Part shown: in pieces, positions 1-8,417 of the stretch
Layout of the letters: every line of letters starts with the position of its first letter
Position numbering within the stretch: the stretch's first letter is position 1
The notes under the pieces: model-generated
Database searches by the model: none
Told to the model about the DNA's origin: nothing
Seen by the model: the letters and a program-made list of their open reading frames with translations, nothing else
Program-made: the position numbers and the translations under genes
NCBI GenBank assembly: GCA_017554605.1
Contig: JAFZIA010000083.1
Coordinates: forward strand, 1 to 44,422
Direction of reading: 5' to 3'
DNA length: 44,422 nt
DNA from: Bacteroidaceae bacterium
GTDB lineage: Bacteria > Bacteroidota > Bacteroidia > Bacteroidales > Bacteroidaceae

Positions 1-1
1 C

Positions 2-200
2 CGGCTAAAGCCGTATTTGCCGTTGGCGAAACTTGGCTGCACTCGCTGTAAGAACCCAAGCAAGCTTGGTTCTAACTCGTTTGCACAAGATTTCCCTCTT
101 CAAGAGGGAGAGCCCGCTGTCAGCTTGCTGACTGAGGAGTTATCAACAATCTTTACAAAAAAGAGATTGACGCGATGGCGAAGGATGTTAATGCTAACAT
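2..200. repeat. Cluster of short palindromes (REP-like), no gene
   Basis: This gene-free stretch holds several hairpins in a row: 2-6 with 9-13, 16-21 with 25-30 (one G-T pair), 51-61 with 64-73 (one bulged base), 94-100 with 102-108, 119-124 with 127-132 (perfect, TT loop) and 185-190 with 195-200 (perfect, ATGC loop). A 64-residue open frame crosses it but has low-complexity, unconvincing translation. Such dense palindromes are typical of REP/BIME-like extragenic repeats. The 14-mer at 35-48 recurs with one mismatch inside the element at 5032-5305, which supports a mobile or repeated origin. Confidence 0.5.
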
Positions 201-236
201 TGCTGGGCTGAAGAAAAGCCAAAAAGAAAACCGCTT

Positions 237-608
237 TTATAGCTTAGACATAAATTTCTCTATATTCACAATAAAGCGTGTGTGCGTCCCCTCGCCTATC
301 ACGCCCTTGCTGTCGCTTGCCGACAGCTCATAGACCAGTCGGCGGCCATCGACCTGCACAAGCTTTGCAGTTGCGCTTACAACCTCACCTACAGCCGACG
401 GACGCAGGTGCTTTATGGAAATTTCGCCACCGACGGTAGTGGAGTCTTCGGGCAGACAGTCGGCAACAGCCATCATTGCAGCGTTCTCCATAACAGCTGC
501 GAGCGAAGGGGTAGCAAAAACCATAAGACTACCCGACCCTACACTCTGCGCACAATTCTCCTCGGTAACATTGACCGTACTTGTATAAATAAGTCCTTCC
601 TTCATCAT
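237..608 (-). CDS. FlK-like hotdog-fold thioesterase
   Basis: A 123-residue single-domain hotdog protein, the usual size for small acyl-CoA thioesterases. It resembles the fluoroacetyl-CoA thioesterase (FlK) group: Thr33 lies in a VFATPS stretch, Glu41 in the following helix (VMENAAM) and His67 in SIKHLRPS, matching the order of the Thr-Glu-His catalytic set of FlK. Members hydrolyse acyl-CoA thioesters in the cytoplasm; the substrate here is unknown, and a housekeeping acyl-CoA clearance role is more likely than fluoroacetate detoxification. Translation may begin at either of two adjacent Met codons. It stands alone, transcribed away from the channel gene. The family call is good, the substrate unassigned. 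Confidence 0.75.
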   Translation of the reverse strand: MMKEGLIYTSTVNVTEENCAQSVGSGSLMVFATPSLAAVMENAAMMAVADCLPEDSTTVGGEISIKHLRPSAVGEVVSATAKLVQVDGRRLVYELSASDSKGVIGEGTHTRFIVNIEKFMSKL

Positions 609-672
609 CTGTCATTAATAATTGTTCCTATACATCGACAGCTACACAGAATTGCAGTTGTCTACCATTGTG

Positions 673-690
673 CAAACTTACGCAAAAGTA
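673..690 (-). promoter_or_regulatory. Candidate promoter(s) for the thioesterase
   Basis: Two minus-strand matches to the Bacteroidales -7 consensus TAnnTTTG lie here, at 683-690 (TACTTTTG) and 673-680 (TAAGTTTG), about 65-80 bases upstream of the thioesterase start. No clear promoter was found for the divergent channel gene in the same 209-base gap. Confidence 0.4.
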
Positions 691-817
691 AAATACAACA
701 CTATCATTTGTGCATAAATTATACGTGGACAAGGAGAAATAATTACCTCACCTGCAAATTGCACAGGCTGAACACTCGGGACGCATAATATGTTCACAAT
801 ATATAAACAGTGCGTAA

Positions 818-2116
818 ATGAACACAATAATACTCTCAGGCGGCATTGGGCAATGGATAAAAATGCTGCTTGCACACTCGGGAACATCGGACAAATGGGC
901 AGACTGGGCAGAACCGTTCATATACATCGCTATAATAGCGGCTGTATCCTTCCTCATTGCCGAGGTTATTTATCGCCTTGCACAACTTGTGCTCAAACGG
1001 CTCCTGCGTCTGCACAGCTACACTTTCCTCAAAAAAATGTCGGAGCACAATGCAATACGTAGGCACTCGCACATCATTCCTCCTGTAATGATGCTTGCCC
1101 TGCTGCCCCTTGCTTTTGACAGCAACAGCACACTGTTCCGCTACTGCGAAAAGATTGTGTGGCTCTATTTTGCCTTTACGCTCACCATCTCTGTTAACAG
1201 CCTCATCACGGTCATAGGTGAAACGGTATTCAACAACAGCCGCTACCACAACCGCCCCATAAAGGGACTTGTGCAGATTGCAAGAATCATCGTCTACATA
1301 CTGATGGCAATAATTGCAATATCTATACTCACAAACAAATCGCCTCTGTACCTTATCGGGGGACTCGGAGCATTTGCAGCCGTGCTTATGCTAATTACAA
1401 AAGACAGCATAATGGGCTTTGTGGGCGGATACCTGCTCCTGGAGAATGATATGATACGCATCGGCGACTGGATAGAGATGCCCGGGAGCGCCATAAACGG
1501 CATTGTATATGACATCTCGCTCACAATAGTCAAGGTGCGCAATTTTGACAATACAATGGCAACAATACCACCATATACTCTTATTAACGAGAGTTTCATT
1601 AATTGGCGGGGAATGAAAGAAAGCGGAGGACGGCGCATCGCCCGCGGATACGTGGTTAAACTGAACAACATATACCCTTGCGATAAGGAATTCATTGACA
1701 GAATTCTGAGCAAGGGGGATAAACTACTCAATTTCATCAGCGAGTATGGTAAGGAGAACCTCGAGCCCAACTCGGAGAGCATCGACACAAATGTAGGGCT
1801 GTTCCGTTTATATGCCGACAAATATCTGCGCAACCACCCCCGCATAAGAAAGGATATGCTCATAATGGTGCGCACACTGGAGCCTACAAGCAACGGCCTG
1901 CCCTTACAGTTCTACTGCTTTACCGATACTACCGACTGGAAGGAGTATGAGAATATTCAGTCGCAAATTATGGAGCATTTTGCATCTGTAATGCCACTGT
2001 TCGAGCTCTACCCCTATCAGAGCAGCTCGTCACGCGACACAATAATAAGCGGTATGCTCGAAGCGAGCTTCCCTATTGAGAAAATAAAGGGAATGCCTTA
2101 TAATACCACAAAATAA
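818..2116 (+). CDS. MscS-family mechanosensitive channel (YbdG-like)
   Basis: A 432-residue inner-membrane protein with several N-terminal hydrophobic segments followed by the conserved MscS core. The pore-helix/beta-domain junction reads KDSIMGFVGGYLL (about residue 194), followed by DMIRIGDWIEMP and later RNFDNTMATIPPY, the pattern of the MscS beta domain in the larger YbdG/miniconductance branch. Length is close to that of YbdG-type proteins and longer than classical MscS (about 286 residues). The role would be release of osmolytes under hypo-osmotic stress. The start at 818 gives a short hydrophilic lead before the first membrane helix; other in-frame Met codons nearby are possible. It is monocistronic, with its own gap before the SDR promoter. 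Confidence 0.88.
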   Translation: MNTIILSGGIGQWIKMLLAHSGTSDKWADWAEPFIYIAIIAAVSFLIAEVIYRLAQLVLKRLLRLHSYTFLKKMSEHNAIRRHSHIIPPVMMLALLPLAFDSNSTLFRYCEKIVWLYFAFTLTISVNSLITVIGETVFNNSRYHNRPIKGLVQIARIIVYILMAIIAISILTNKSPLYLIGGLGAFAAVLMLITKDSIMGFVGGYLLLENDMIRIGDWIEMPGSAINGIVYDISLTIVKVRNFDNTMATIPPYTLINESFINWRGMKESGGRRIARGYVVKLNNIYPCDKEFIDRILSKGDKLLNFISEYGKENLEPNSESIDTNVGLFRLYADKYLRNHPRIRKDMLIMVRTLEPTSNGLPLQFYCFTDTTDWKEYENIQSQIMEHFASVMPLFELYPYQSSSSRDTIISGMLEASFPIEKIKGMPYNTTK

Positions 2117-2149
2117 CAAATGCACATTTTTAATATTTTGTGCAATTAA

Positions 2150-2182
2150 TTTGGAAATGTTATCCTTTTTTTCCTACCTTTG
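2150..2182 (+). promoter_or_regulatory. Promoter of the SDR-ALDH pair
   Basis: A TTTG at 2150-2153 is followed after 21 bases by TACCTTTG at 2175-2182, matching the Bacteroidales -33/-7 pattern. The predicted leader before the SDR start at 2245 is about 55 bases. Confidence 0.6.
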
Positions 2183-2244
2183 TCGCACTTTATGAATATT
2201 TGTAGTTTATTTCAAAACAGAAACGATTATTTTGAACAGAGAAA

Positions 2245-3057
2245 ATGACACAGATTAAAGGAAGCTGCGTGCTTATCACCGGCGGCGCATCGGGCATAGG
2301 CCGCATTATGGGACGTATGGTGCTGGAGAAGGGAGCACGCAAACTTGTTATTTGGGACATCAACGAACAAGGAATAAAAGAGACGATAGATGAGTTAAGA
2401 GGAAAAGGAGACGTCAAAGGCTACAGGATAGACATCTCGGACAGCAAGAGCGTAGAAGAGTGCTTCGGGCGTACCGTGCAAGAGTGCGGTAATGTAGATA
2501 TACTGATAAACAATGCAGGAGTCGTTACAAGCAACAGCACATTCGACAAGCTGAGCATAAGCGAGATTGAGCGCACAATGGAGATAAACGCCACTGCTCC
2601 TATGACAATATCACTACAGGCACTGCCACAGATGATTGCACGCAACCACGGACATATATGCAATATAGCATCGGCAGCAGGAATGATTTCAAACCCCAGG
2701 ATGTCGGTATATGCGGCGAGCAAATGGGCAATGATAGGCTGGAGCGACTCGGTGCGCATTGAGCTCAAGCAGATGAAAAGCAAAGTACGGATAAGCACCG
2801 TAGCACCCTACTTCATAAACACGGGAATGTTCGACGGGGTAAAGTCGCGCATATTCCCAATCCTCAAGCCCGAGCCCACTGCAAAAAAGATATTGCAGGC
2901 AATTGAGAACAACCGCGACTTCAAGGGGTTGCCCTTCGGCTACCATTTCATACGCTTTTGCCAGGCACTGTTGCCCACCTCGATTTTTGATTATATCTTT
3001 GGTGAAGTCGTTGGAATATTCCACGCGATGGACCACTTTACAGGCCGTAAAATATGA
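2245..3057 (+). CDS. Short-chain dehydrogenase/reductase (SDR)
   Basis: A 270-residue classical SDR that would oxidise or reduce an alcohol/carbonyl with NAD(P)(H). Visible landmarks are the nucleotide-binding TGGASGIG (residues 12-19), NNAG (89-92), Ser143 and the catalytic Tyr156-x3-Lys160 in YAASK. An acidic Asp38 after the second strand (IWDIN) suggests a preference for NAD(H), an inference. The C-terminal region is longer and more hydrophobic than in the minimal family. The last codons overlap the aldehyde dehydrogenase start (ATGA), so the two are co-translated and may act in sequence on a fatty alcohol/aldehyde type substrate. The substrate cannot be read from sequence. Confidence 0.87.
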   Translation: MTQIKGSCVLITGGASGIGRIMGRMVLEKGARKLVIWDINEQGIKETIDELRGKGDVKGYRIDISDSKSVEECFGRTVQECGNVDILINNAGVVTSNSTFDKLSISEIERTMEINATAPMTISLQALPQMIARNHGHICNIASAAGMISNPRMSVYAASKWAMIGWSDSVRIELKQMKSKVRISTVAPYFINTGMFDGVKSRIFPILKPEPTAKKILQAIENNRDFKGLPFGYHFIRFCQALLPTSIFDYIFGEVVGIFHAMDHFTGRKI

Positions 3058-4436
3058 GAATAGTAAATACACCACAAGAAAAGATTAAAGAGATAAAGGA
3101 AGCACAGCAACAGTTCTTTGCAAGCGGCGCAACGCTGGAGACAGACTTTAGACGCAAGCAGTTGAAAAAACTTCGGCAGGCAATACAGCAGTGGCAGCGT
3201 CCGCTGTGCGAGGCTCTGTGGAACGACCTTCACAAGAGCGAGGAAGAGGCCATACTCACCGAGCTGAGCATAGTGGAAGGAGAGATAAAGAACCATATTG
3301 CCAACCTGAGGAAATGGTCGGGACGCAAGCGCGCCCGCACTCCCCTTAAAATGATGCCGTCGGGCAGCTACACGATGAGCGAGCCGCTTGGCTGCGCGCT
3401 TATAATATCGCCGTGGAACTATCCTGTGCAGTTGCTCCTCAATCCTCTGGTGGGCGCAATATCGTCGGGCTGCACCGCGATACTCAAGGCATCGCCCTAC
3501 GTTCCCAACGTGTCGACGGTGATTGAGAAAATGATAAGCAGCACGTTCGACAGCAACTATATTGCCCTTGTACAAGGCAACCGCGACACCAACAACGCCC
3601 TGCTCGCAATGCGTCACGATATAATTTTCTTCACAGGAAGCCCTTCATTGGGAAAAAGCGTGATGAAGGCAGCAGCCGAGCATCTTACCCCCGTTGTTCT
3701 TGAATTGGGCGGTAAAAGTCCCTGCATAGTCGATGCCGATGCAAATATAGGAATTGCAGCACGGCGCATTGCGTGGGGAAAGACCCTCAACGCCGGACAG
3801 ACCTGCATTGCACCCGACTATCTGCTCATTCACCGTTCGTGCAAGGAGAGATTCGTCGATGCCTTCAAACGCGAACTACAGAAACTACACGGCAACGATA
3901 TTAAAAAGAGCAGGCACTATGCACGCATTGTGAACGACAAGGCATTCGAGCGCCTTGCAGGCTACCTGAAGGAAGCAGATATTGTCACTGGCGGCGAGTG
4001 CGATGCTGCAGAGCGCTACATTGCCCCCACCCTCATTGACAACGTATCGGCCGAGTCGCCCATAATGCAAGAGGAGATTTTCGGTCCTCTGCTCCCTATG
4101 CTCACATTCGACAAGCAGAGTGACGCCATTGAATTTGTACGCAGCAGAGAGAAGCCGCTTGCGCTATATTATTTCGGTAAAAGTTCCGAGGGACGCAAGG
4201 TGTTGCGCCTCACATCGTCGGGCGGTGCCTGCATAAACGACACTGTGATGCACATTGCCAACGAGAATATTCCCTTTGGCGGCGTAGGGAACTCGGGACT
4301 GGGACAATACCACGGCGAGGAGAGTTTCAAGGCCTTCTCGCACATACGCTCGGTGGTGACAACCCCCACGTGGCTCGACCTTCCGTTCCGTTATATGCCC
4401 TACCGTATGTTCGGGCTTGTGAAAAAACTGCTATAG
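3054..4436 (+). CDS. Aldehyde dehydrogenase family protein
   Basis: A 460-residue ALDH with the family landmarks: PWNYP (120-124), FTGSPSLGK (193-201), the general base Glu217 in VLELGGKSP, the nucleophile Cys251 in NAGQTCIAPDY, and a later EEIFGP. It lacks the long N-terminal extension and is closest in organisation to the class 3/fatty aldehyde dehydrogenase (ALDH3/CoxF-like) group, which oxidises medium- and long-chain aldehydes to acids. The start overlaps the SDR stop by four bases (ATGA), indicating an operon. Alcohol to aldehyde to acid is the natural reading of the pair, but this is inference. Confidence 0.88.
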   Translation: MRIVNTPQEKIKEIKEAQQQFFASGATLETDFRRKQLKKLRQAIQQWQRPLCEALWNDLHKSEEEAILTELSIVEGEIKNHIANLRKWSGRKRARTPLKMMPSGSYTMSEPLGCALIISPWNYPVQLLLNPLVGAISSGCTAILKASPYVPNVSTVIEKMISSTFDSNYIALVQGNRDTNNALLAMRHDIIFFTGSPSLGKSVMKAAAEHLTPVVLELGGKSPCIVDADANIGIAARRIAWGKTLNAGQTCIAPDYLLIHRSCKERFVDAFKRELQKLHGNDIKKSRHYARIVNDKAFERLAGYLKEADIVTGGECDAAERYIAPTLIDNVSAESPIMQEEIFGPLLPMLTFDKQSDAIEFVRSREKPLALYYFGKSSEGRKVLRLTSSGGACINDTVMHIANENIPFGGVGNSGLGQYHGEESFKAFSHIRSVVTTPTWLDLPFRYMPYRMFGLVKKLL

Positions 4437-4667
4437 GTTTTATAAAAGAGAGAACCCAATGATAGAAAACGCACTTTACCTCCATCTAATAAAAAGACAT
4501 AGCATTCTTTGTACATAGTTCACAAAGAGGGCGATAATTTTCTTGAAAAAAATTAAAAATGACATTACCTGCCAGGGATTGCTGTACCCTTTTTGAAGCA
4601 GTCACACAAGCAGGTTGTCGGGAAATTGCAAGAAGGAAATTATTAACCCACTTATTTTTTTTGAACT

Positions 4668-5024
4668 ATGGAAAATAAAAAAGTTTATCTGTTGATTGCA
4701 ACAGCCGATGAGACAAATGTAAATTTCTTCGGTTCTCAACTTGTAGAAATAATTGAAAAACAGGAGGAGCGCCTGGCCCAACTGAACAAGGACGGGCAAC
4801 TCGCCGAGCTTGCACAGGCAGCGTATGCGCACGCACAGTTCTTAATTGAGGAGATTGGGCAAGTGCAGTATCACCGGCGTTGGGATTACCTTAATTTTGC
4901 CGCACTATGCTGTTTGAGGATACTCGAATGTCCCAAGCGCAAGTGCACATTCGGCAAGGCACTGTACGACAATGTCAAGAACTCGTTAGAGCAACTGTAC
5001 TTGCTCATCGACGAGAGCCGGTAA
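4668..5024 (+). CDS. Hypothetical protein, 118 residues
   Basis: I do not recognise this protein. It has no signal peptide or membrane segment and looks mostly alpha-helical, with a charged helix at about residues 24-60 and a Cys-containing stretch near residues 84-95 (CCLRILECPKRKC). It is preceded by a 231-base gap in which no convincing promoter was found, and followed directly by the MITE-like element. Codon use looks like that of its neighbours, so it is probably a real native gene, perhaps restricted to the order. It could be a small regulatory or structural protein; no function is claimed. Confidence 0.6.
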   Translation: MENKKVYLLIATADETNVNFFGSQLVEIIEKQEERLAQLNKDGQLAELAQAAYAHAQFLIEEIGQVQYHRRWDYLNFAALCCLRILECPKRKCTFGKALYDNVKNSLEQLYLLIDESR

Positions 5025-5031
5025 AGAAAAA

Positions 5032-5305
5032 TTTAGAAGCTGTTTAAATTTATATCGTTAAGTTTTTTATAGGTCAAAAAATAGTGTCAGCGAGCAAAAC
5101 GCAGGTTTACTTGCTGGTTTTTCAGCGAGTGCAACCTATTTTGGCGCAAAGCAAAGTGGAATGTTTTATTATTTTTCGAGGGCGCGTAGCGGGCTACGTA
5201 ACCGGGAGAAAGAAGAAAACGGGCAATTTTGAACATAAAAAACAACGGAATAACGGTTTCCAATATAATAATAACTTTTTTTAGAAATTTAAACAGTTTC
5301 CTAAA
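5032..5305. mobile_element. MITE-like element, about 274 bp, with terminal inverted repeats
   Basis: The ends form an inverted repeat: 5032-5051 on one side and 5285-5305 on the other, sharing the core CTGTTTAAATTT preceded by TTTAG, with one indel and one mismatch. Inside are a perfect hairpin (5185-5190 with 5193-5198, GG loop) and two copies of CAGCGAG (5088-5094 and 5123-5129). There is no transposase; a 78-residue minus-strand frame crosses the element but looks like translated repeat DNA. It fills most of the 367-base gap between the orphan gene and rsfS. I see no clear target-site duplication. A non-autonomous insertion sequence derivative or other extragenic repeat family fits best. 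Confidence 0.62.
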
Positions 5306-5391
5306 CAGATTAAAGACTGTCAAAAGAAGTACAGCAAGTTACTTTAACATAAAGCCCCCTACCGCCTATCCCATATTTTCTACCATAAAAA

Positions 5392-5763
5392 TCAATCGAG
5401 GTCGGGTATTGCCGTGAGTTTAGCATCGGCCCACAGGTGCTCAATATCGTAAAAGGCACGTACCTCGGGCTGGAAGATGTGCACCAGCACTTCGCCGTAG
5501 TCCATCGCTACCCACTGCGAGTTGCGCTGTCCGTCTACCGCGTAGGGCTTGTAACCCACTTTCTCAATGAGTCCCTCCCACACAGAGTCGGTTATTGCGC
5601 TTACCTGTGTATTGGTGTTTCCCGTACATATAACAAAATAGTCACATACAGAGCTGCCTAAACCCTTGAGGTCGGCCACTACTATATTTTTTCCTTTCTT
5701 CTCCTGAATAGCATCGATTATCTGTCCGATGAGTTCATTTGCACTTAAATTCTTGTTGGGCAT
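5392..5763 (-). CDS. rsfS: Ribosome silencing factor RsfS
   Basis: A 123-residue protein of the RsfS/Iojap family, which binds ribosomal protein uL14 on the large subunit and blocks subunit joining when nutrients are scarce. Family landmarks are KGKNIVVADLKGL, CDYFVICTGNTNTQV (about residues 40-54), and the C-terminal WVAMDYGEVLVHIF, the most conserved segment. Length is typical. The start MPNKN is supported by a -7 box about 45 bases upstream. It is monocistronic here and ends just before the MITE-like element, which may have separated it from a former downstream neighbour. Confidence 0.95.
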   Translation of the reverse strand: MPNKNLSANELIGQIIDAIQEKKGKNIVVADLKGLGSSVCDYFVICTGNTNTQVSAITDSVWEGLIEKVGYKPYAVDGQRNSQWVAMDYGEVLVHIFQPEVRAFYDIEHLWADAKLTAIPDLD

Positions 5764-5808
5764 CTTTATTTATGCTTAATATTATGGGTTATGTTTACTA
5801 ATTCTTTG

Positions 5809-5816
5809 CGAAGATA
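5809..5816 (-). promoter_or_regulatory. -7 element of the rsfS promoter
   Basis: TATCTTCG on the minus strand, a common variant of the Bacteroidales -7 consensus, lies about 45 bases upstream of the rsfS start. Confidence 0.5.
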
Positions 5817-5888
5817 CTCACATTTATCTGCATTTTGGGCAATCCGGCAAAAATTTTTATCTTTTTTTCAAAAAAAGCCTCAGAATTA

Positions 5889-5919
5889 TTTGCTATTAAA
5901 AAAACTTGTCGTATCTTTG
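5889..5919 (+). promoter_or_regulatory. Promoter of tRNA-Gln
   Basis: TTTG at 5889-5892, a 19-base spacer and TATCTTTG at 5912-5919: a near-perfect match to the Bacteroidales primary sigma pattern, placed just upstream of the tRNA. Confidence 0.75.
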
Positions 5920-5942
5920 CATCGCAATCAGCAATAAAGACC

Positions 5943-6013
5943 TGGGCGATGGTGTAATGGTAACACTACAGATTCTGGTCCTGTCATTCAAGGTTCGAGT
6001 CCTTGTCGCCCAA
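5943..6013 (+). tRNA. tRNA-Gln (anticodon CTG)
   Basis: A full cloverleaf can be drawn: a perfect 7-bp acceptor stem (TGGGCGA with TCGCCCA), D stem GTG/CAC, anticodon loop TTCTGGT with anticodon CTG at 5975-5977, T stem CAAGG/CCTTG and discriminator A at 6013. The T1-A72 acceptor pair is typical of tRNA-Gln. The closing pair of the anticodon stem is an A-C mismatch. CCA is not encoded. It is followed within 10 bases by a strong terminator hairpin. Confidence 0.93.
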
Positions 6014-6021
6014 CTAAGCTA

Positions 6022-6048
6022 AAAACCGCTTCAAGAGAAGCGGTTTTT
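6022..6048. terminator. Intrinsic terminator between tRNA-Gln and rel
   Basis: AAAACCGCTTC (6022-6032) pairs with GAAGCGGTTTT (6037-6047) around a 4-base loop, followed by T residues. The A-run on the other side means it could also serve transcripts of the rel operon arriving on the minus strand. Confidence 0.85.
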
Positions 6049-6154
6049 TCTTATACATACAGGAACTGCAGCAGGCTGCTTGGTGCTCAAACAAAAAAAG
6101 CGGAGCGCCGATAGAACTACCGACACTCCACATATACGTTCATACAACCACCGC

Positions 6155-8398
6155 TCAATCTATTCGGGCAATAGTCTTTATGTTCTTCATCTTCTTGAGA
6201 GCCTCGCAAACAGTGCGCACCTCATCCACATCGCGCACATTCACCCACACAGTACCCTCAAAAATACCGTCCTTGCCCTCAATAGTCAGTTTCTGGATAC
6301 CTATATTGAGCTGCTGGTATATTATCGACGTTATCTCGTTGAGCACACCGATACCGTCTATTCCCTTAACCATAATGGGAACGGTAAAATAGAGTGTACG
6401 GTGCGTATCCCAGTCGGCAGCCAATATGCGGTCGCCGTGACTGCTCTTGAGCGTGTCGGCAACAGGACACTTGCGCTTATGTATCACAATGTGATGCTCA
6501 TCGTCATAATACCCAAGCACATCGTCACCGGGAATAGGATTGCAGCAGTCGGCAATAATATAGTTACTGTGCAGATTGTCGTCGGTGAGATTTATCGGAC
6601 GCTTGCGGTCAATCGTCTCAAAGCGTGCGGCATTCACCTGCGCCTTTTCCTCTTTCTTCTCCTCTTTCTTGCCAAAGAAGGGGAACAACTGGAAACGGAA
6701 CTTCTTGTTGCCCATAAGCGCATCCTTATCCTCGCTGCCCAGCACCACAGTTCCGTTGCCTATCGCCTCGAGCAGCTCCTCGCGCCCCTTCAGCTTGTGC
6801 AGCTCCCACACCTTCTCTATGTTATTGCTGAATTTGAGCAGGTCCTCCTTTTCTATGAACTCGTTCAACATATCCTCGCCCTGACGCTGCGTTATCCTCT
6901 GCTGACGGCGAATGGCAGCCTGTATCTTGGCACGAGCCTTTGCCGTAGTCGCAAAATTGAGCCAGGCAGCATCTACGTGCTGGGAGTTAGAAGTAAGTAT
7001 CTCAACCTGGTCGCCACTATTGAGAATGTGATTCAACGGTACCAGACGATGGTTCACCTTTGCACCTATACAGTGATTGCCCAGGAACGTGTGTATGCTG
7101 TATGCAAAGTCGAGCGCCGTACAGTTTTGTGGCACGGTTTTTATCTCTCCTTTTGGTGTAAAGACAAATATCTCTGTTGCATACAGGTTGAGCTTTATCG
7201 TATCGAGGAAGTCGAGCGCATTGGGCTGCGGATCATCGAGTATCTCCTTTATCGTATGCAGCCAATTGTCGAGCTGCTCATCGGCGCTGTTATCCTCGCC
7301 CTGCGCCTTATATTTCCAATGCGCAGCAATACCCTGCTCGGCCACCTCGTGCATTCGCTCGCTGCGTATCTGCACCTCAATCCACTCGCCACGCTTGCTC
7401 ATAAACGTAGCGTGCAGGGCACGGTAGCCGTTGGCACGGGGCTTATTCACCCAGTCGCGCAAACGGTCGGGGTGAGCGGTGTACAGCTTTGTCAGAATAT
7501 TATATATCTTGAAGCACTCATTATTCTCGTCCTCTCCGTCGCGGGGAGTAAAGATGATACGCACTGCCAGTATATCGAAAATATCCTCAAAAGCAACGTG
7601 CTTCTTCTGCATCTTGTTCCAAATGGAATAGGGCGACTTCACACGTCCCTTAATGTAGTACTTGCAACCCATTGCATCGAGTTTCTCGCATATCGGGTTG
7701 GTAAACTCGCTGTAGAGAATATCGCGCTCCTGCTGTGTCTTTTCTATCTTCTTTTCGATGCGTGCATACTCCTCGGGGTGCTCATAGCGGAAACTAAGGT
7801 TCTCGAGTTCGGTCTTTATCTTGCTCAGTCCCAACCTATATGCAATGGGAGCATATATATAAAGCGTCTCACCCGCAATTTTGTACTGTTTGTTCACAGG
7901 CATAAACTCGAGTGTACGCATATTGTGCAGGCGGTCGGCAATCTTTATGAGTATTACCCTTATGTCCTCGCTCATTGTGAGCAGCAGTTTCTTGAAATTC
8001 TCGGCCTGCTCCGATGCCTGCACGCCGAATACTCCGCCTGCAATTTTTGTAAGCCCATCGACTATGCGTGCCACCTTCTCGCCAAAGAGATTGCGTATAT
8101 CCTCCACTGTATAATCGGTATCCTCTACCACGTCGTGCAGGAGCGCCGCACATATCGAAGTAGAACCCAGACCTATCTCCTCGCACACAATACGGGCAAC
8201 GGCAAGAGGGTGCATTATGTACGGCTCACCACTCTGACGGCGCACACCCTTGTGCGCCTGTCTCGCAAAGTTGAACGCCTTGGTAATGATTTCCACTTTG
8301 CGGCGGTGCTGCGATGCAAGATATACATCGAGTATCTGCTGAAAGGCCTCGTTTATCGCAGCCTCTTCCTGTTCTAACCTCTTGTCGTCGATTTCCAT
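6155..8398 (-). CDS. rel: Bifunctional (p)ppGpp synthetase/hydrolase (RelA/SpoT)
   Basis: A 747-residue long RelA/SpoT homologue that makes and degrades the stringent-response alarmone (p)ppGpp. The N-terminal HD hydrolase domain keeps its metal motif HDVVED (His88-Asp93), so hydrolase activity is expected. The synthetase domain follows, with the GYRALHATF and EVQIRSERMHEVAEQGIAAHWKYK-type stretch, whose intact segments are around residues 330-375. Then come a TGS domain (TPKGEIKTVPQNCTALDFAY) and a C-terminal ACT domain. Length is typical of bifunctional Rel. It is the last gene of the minus-strand run starting at parA, 19 bases after the transglycosylase gene. A long open frame runs antisense across almost the whole gene; it is judged an artefact of codon bias. 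Confidence 0.96.
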   Translation of the reverse strand: MEIDDKRLEQEEAAINEAFQQILDVYLASQHRRKVEIITKAFNFARQAHKGVRRQSGEPYIMHPLAVARIVCEEIGLGSTSICAALLHDVVEDTDYTVEDIRNLFGEKVARIVDGLTKIAGGVFGVQASEQAENFKKLLLTMSEDIRVILIKIADRLHNMRTLEFMPVNKQYKIAGETLYIYAPIAYRLGLSKIKTELENLSFRYEHPEEYARIEKKIEKTQQERDILYSEFTNPICEKLDAMGCKYYIKGRVKSPYSIWNKMQKKHVAFEDIFDILAVRIIFTPRDGEDENNECFKIYNILTKLYTAHPDRLRDWVNKPRANGYRALHATFMSKRGEWIEVQIRSERMHEVAEQGIAAHWKYKAQGEDNSADEQLDNWLHTIKEILDDPQPNALDFLDTIKLNLYATEIFVFTPKGEIKTVPQNCTALDFAYSIHTFLGNHCIGAKVNHRLVPLNHILNSGDQVEILTSNSQHVDAAWLNFATTAKARAKIQAAIRRQQRITQRQGEDMLNEFIEKEDLLKFSNNIEKVWELHKLKGREELLEAIGNGTVVLGSEDKDALMGNKKFRFQLFPFFGKKEEKKEEKAQVNAARFETIDRKRPINLTDDNLHSNYIIADCCNPIPGDDVLGYYDDEHHIVIHKRKCPVADTLKSSHGDRILAADWDTHRTLYFTVPIMVKGIDGIGVLNEITSIIYQQLNIGIQKLTIEGKDGIFEGTVWVNVRDVDEVRTVCEALKKMKNIKTIARID

Positions 8399-8417
8399 AA
8401 TTCAGAAGCTTCTTAGA

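Noticed and set aside
17..211. A 64-codon plus-strand frame at the window start
   Set aside because: It runs through the hairpin array; the translation looks like translated repeat DNA without family similarity.
5087..5323. A 78-codon minus-strand frame across the MITE-like element
   Set aside because: It spans the terminal repeat and internal hairpin, so it is explained by the repeat; there is no ribosome binding site or recognised domain.
6080..8377. A 765-codon open frame antisense to rel
   Set aside because: It mirrors the rel gene almost exactly, its translation has no recognisable domain and is full of Leu/His/Tyr/Val typical of an antisense frame, and rel is certain. It is a codon-bias artefact.
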